Below, in pieces: positions 33,946 through 35,870 of a DNA stretch of 35,870 nucleotides. Position 1 is the stretch's first letter. Each line of letters begins with the position of its first letter. The DNA lies in contig NZ_BMFW01000034.1 of assembly GCF_014639275.1 (NCBI RefSeq), positions 1-35,870 on the forward strand, given 5' to 3'. Source of the stretch: Arthrobacter liuii. GTDB taxonomy: Bacteria > Actinomycetota > Actinomycetes > Actinomycetales > Micrococcaceae. The notes under the pieces are model-generated. The model did no database searches. It was not told where the DNA came from and was given only the letters and a program-made list of their open reading frames with translations. Position numbers and translations under genes: made by a program.

Positions 33946-34152
33946 ATGCACTACGTCGTCTTGCAGGTGATTCTCAAAGAGAAGCTATGGGGAACGGGAT
34001 CGGGTAACTTGACCGAACTGGAGAAGACAATCAACGCTCAGGCAGCAAAGGGCTACCGGCTGCATACGATTACCACTTCCAGCAGCGGGAGCAAGGGGCT
34101 TGGTGGCGGCGACCGTATCCAGGCCACCATGGTGTTCGAAAGCCTGGAGTAG
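33946..34152 (+). CDS. DUF4177-like small protein
   Basis: This 68-residue protein begins HYVVLQVILKEKLWGTGSGN, followed by LTELEKTINAQAAKGYRLHT and QATMVFESLE. The strand-helix-strand-strand order with a Gly-Tyr after the helix (KGYRLHT) matches DUF4177, a small domain of unknown function in which the helix carries the pattern LE..IN..A..GY. A very strong GGGGAGGGAG ribosome site lies 7 nt before ATG 33946. It appears intact and is probably translated at a high level. Confidence 0.72.
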   Translation: MHYVVLQVILKEKLWGTGSGNLTELEKTINAQAAKGYRLHTITTSSSGSKGLGGGDRIQATMVFESLE

Positions 34153-34243
34153 CACTGGTCAGGAGCAACGCCGCTCCCGGGCAGTGGAACAGCAGTAGGC
34201 AGGCAGTAGAACTACACTATGCGTCCACCCGGGGGGTGACAGG

Positions 34244-34642
34244 GTGATGGCAGCATCAGAAGCGGCTTGCCGATGGGCCGGGACTATTACCTGGATCCTG
34301 CTTGTCCTCGCCTCGATGGTCCTGATCAGTTACGGGATCGTACGCGCCGGCTGGCACCGCCGGCTGCCGTCCCCGGCCGTGCAGGAAGAGTCCTGGAACG
34401 GCAGCCTCTATATTTTCGCCGGGTGCGCGCTCTCCTTGGCCGCCGCCGTCTGGTCAAACTTCCGCGGCAACCCTGTGTGGGTGTCCGTCTGCGTTGGGCT
34501 GCCAGGGATTCCCGTGGGCTGGGCGACGCTGGATGATCCCTATGACCTGAAGCGTCATCTGGCCACCCTTATCTCCTTCCCGCTGGCCTTGGCAGGTATC
34601 GCCGAGGTCATATGGGCTGGCGGCCGCCGACAGCGGGGCTAG
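34244..34642 (+). CDS. Small multi-pass membrane protein, unknown
   Basis: This 132-residue protein has hydrophobic segments at about 10-31 (WAGTITWILLVLASMVLISY), 54-68, 75-90 and 108-126, so four membrane helices are likely. The start is GTG 34244 or the adjacent ATG 34247 after a GGGGGGTG ribosome site. No family is recognised. It lies 91 nt after the DUF4177-like gene and ends just before a convergent secreted-protein remnant. Confidence 0.62.
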   Translation: MMAASEAACRWAGTITWILLVLASMVLISYGIVRAGWHRRLPSPAVQEESWNGSLYIFAGCALSLAAAVWSNFRGNPVWVSVCVGLPGIPVGWATLDDPYDLKRHLATLISFPLALAGIAEVIWAGGRRQRG

Positions 34643-34679
34643 GAATTAGGTTGATGCCTGTGCATCGGTTGCCCAGCAT

Positions 34680-34936
34680 CTACTTCGGGGCAACCCAGAC
34701 CGGAGCGCCGGGGTGCACGGACTTTGTGGGAACCGTTGGCCCGTAATCAGGCTGCCGCTGGGAGCATCCATGGTCGCTGCACAGCTGCACCTCATCCACG
34801 GCGGCCGCCGCGCCTTCGACGTTGACGGTGATGATGCTGGCTCACCCCGCTGCCGGACAGAGGACACGGCAGCTGTTGCGGGCAGCACGACCCCTAACAC
34901 CAAAACAGTGACCAGGACGCCCCAACTGGTTCGCAT
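34680..34936 (-). pseudogene. Small secreted protein, frameshifted
   Basis: The frame from 34936 begins with a clear signal peptide (MRTSWGVLVTVLVLGVVLPA, then TAAVSS). At about 34842-34855 the reading must move by one base, after which ITVNVEGAAAAVDEVQLCSD and VHPGAPVWVAPK continue to a TAG at 34680. The joined product is about 85 residues with two Cys in LCSDHGC. Left unrepaired, the frame gives an Arg/Ser/Pro-rich tail unlike a real protein. No family is recognised. It is divergent from the lipoprotein pseudogene at 35039. Confidence 0.45.
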
Positions 34937-35005
34937 GCCAGAAGTCTAGGTTCGGGCTCCGCTGTGCCAGAGCAACGATATGGCGACGATGTCTTGAAGA
35001 TGGAT

Positions 35006-35055
35006 ACCCTTCAAGGGTCAAGACGCCACAGGGAACCCATGAGGCTCCCTGTGGC
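35006..35055 (+). promoter_or_regulatory. Palindrome and start-codon hairpin before the lipoprotein gene
   Basis: ACCCTT C AAGGGT at 35006-35018 is a perfect 13-bp palindrome. Directly after it, GCCACAGGGA (35025-35034) pairs with TCCCTGTGGC (35046-35055), and the ATG at 35039 lies in the 11-nt loop. The first could be an operator, and the second could hold the start codon in an RNA loop. Confidence 0.45.
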
Positions 35056-35524
35056 AAGGATGCGGGGTCGTGGGCGGCTGTATGGAAGCGCAGCCGCAGG
35101 CGCGCTTGCGTTGCTGGCCTCTTCCGGCTGCGCGGAGCCCTTCACACGGGATGAGCCGCCCTGCTTCCCCCGGGCTATTCAGTGAACCCCGCAGCGGCGA
35201 ATCCCGGCGAGACAGTGACTGTCCACGCGGCCGACGCGGACTGCAATCCCGCTACGGACAAAATGCCCTGGTTCACATCACGGTGAGCGACGCTCAAGGC
35301 CGGAAAGTCATCATGACGACTGCGCCGATGAACGACGCTGGCGGTTTCATCTACTAGTTTGAGGTGCCACCGCAGGCAGCTCCAGGGGAAGCCTCCGTTG
35401 AGGCTACCCCTACGGGGTCGACTGGTGTGACGACACAGGCAGGAACAACCGCGTCGCCCATCCGTCGGGCTTGGCCAGAACCTCTTGCGCAGCCAGGACC
35501 GCACCCCTGACGATCAGCCCATAA
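35039..35524 (+). pseudogene. Secreted lipoprotein gene with several frameshifts and an in-frame stop
   Basis: ATG 35039 starts a type II signal peptide with hydrophobic AAAGALALLA and lipobox ASSGC. The mature part can be followed only by changing frame. At CCCCC (35167-35171) it moves to YSVNPAAANPGETVTVHAAD; at CCC (35248-35250) to YGQNALVHITVSDAQGRKVI... NDAGGFIY, which meets TAG at 35355; then FEVPPQAAPGEASVEATP follows and, after CCCC (35407-35410), YGVDWCDDTGRNNR to a TAA at 35522. Three added C and a sense codon for the TAG would give a 162-residue protein with an Ig-like beta domain. Each change is a lost C in a C run. Confidence 0.55.
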
Positions 35525-35743
35525 ACGGGGGTGCACGACGTGCCGCGTTGTCCTGGAAGTCAGACCACTTTTGACCGCTGGTGTGTCTGCCAGTCCTAGG
35601 ACCGGAAGGGCCACGCGCCAGGGACGGCTCCCGGTTTAGGTTGGTTTGGAGGTGGCTGGGTCGATCGGCGCGGCCAGGACCCCTCACGGCGGGCTTCGAG
35701 CCTGCGCGTGGGTGAAACAGTCGAATGTGTTGAGGGAGTGTTG

Positions 35744-35870
35744 ATGAGGATTGCGGTGACTGGTGGAAGCGGCAAGCTGGGCCGGCATGTGGTGCGGCAG
35801 CTTGCGGAGGAGGGGCACTGGGTGTTGAATCTGGACCGGGTTGGTGAACGAAGCCCCGGTCTTGTGGTGG
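35744..35870 (+). CDS. NAD-dependent epimerase/dehydratase, N-terminal part
   Basis: The frame from ATG 35744 after GAGGGAG encodes RIAVTGGSGKLGRHVVRQLA, the TGGSGKLG cofactor loop of extended short-chain dehydrogenases (NAD-dependent epimerase/dehydratase family), then EEGHWVLNLDR, with Asp in place to bind the NAD ribose. It runs off the right edge, so the substrate class cannot be told. The stretch 35525-35743 before it shows no gene. Confidence 0.8.
   Translation, partial: MRIAVTGGSGKLGRHVVRQLAEEGHWVLNLDRVGERSPGLVV

Noticed and set aside
1..35870. CRISPR array, integrase-bounded island or phage defence operon
   Set aside because: No regularly spaced repeats, no integrase and no cas, restriction or other defence core gene were found. 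Apart from the IS630 element and the lone DRGH nuclease, nothing supports such a system.

Overview
The window looks like chromosomal or large-plasmid DNA from a high-GC Gram-positive actinobacterium, most likely Micrococcaceae (Arthrobacter and relatives). This rests on strongly GC-biased third codon positions, frequent GTG starts, strong AGGAGG-type ribosome sites next to apparently leaderless genes, and the protein families present. The genus is an inference; no rRNA or tRNA gene is visible.

Region 1 (1-12,000) is accessory and partly decayed. It holds a secreted type I phosphodiesterase/phosphatase-like enzyme, a GyrI-like effector-binding gene broken by an IS630-family element, an alpha/beta hydrolase, a lipoprotein, a DUF4386-like membrane protein, a DUF4259-like protein, two small dimeric alpha/beta-barrel proteins, a DRGH nuclease, an FMN reductase and several small genes. 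Many of these carry a one-base length change in a short homopolymer run that puts part of the gene out of frame.

Region 2 (12,000-19,900) holds a minus-strand run of an FdhA-like formaldehyde dehydrogenase (split by an in-frame TAA), a second zinc-type alcohol dehydrogenase and a conserved hypothetical. A short-chain dehydrogenase follows, divergent from a DoxX-like membrane protein across a promoter region with two palindromes. Then come an RBBP9/YdeN-type hydrolase and a C-terminally truncated ROK regulator.

Region 3 (20,300-33,600) is the intact metabolic core. An AtoE-like short-chain fatty acid carrier overlaps an amidase on the plus strand. These converge, across a strong terminator, with a five-gene minus-strand operon: iron-dependent alcohol dehydrogenase, succinate-semialdehyde-type aldehyde dehydrogenase, MFS carrier, Ldh-family 2-hydroxyacid dehydrogenase and fumarylacetoacetate-hydrolase-family enzyme. 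Divergent from this operon is a GntR/FCD regulator whose stop overlaps the start of a D-2-hydroxyacid dehydrogenase. Read together, the set could import an organic acid, oxidise a terminal alcohol through an aldehyde to an acid (as in 4-hydroxybutyrate to succinate), interconvert or oxidise a 2-hydroxyacid, and hydrolyse or decarboxylate a keto acid. The true substrate cannot be read from sequence. An aldo/keto reductase and a TenA protein lacking the usual active-site Cys follow as a separate minus-strand pair.

Region 4 (33,900-35,870) holds a DUF4177-like protein, a small membrane protein, two divergent secreted-protein genes that are both frameshifted, and the start of an NAD-dependent epimerase/dehydratase at the right edge.
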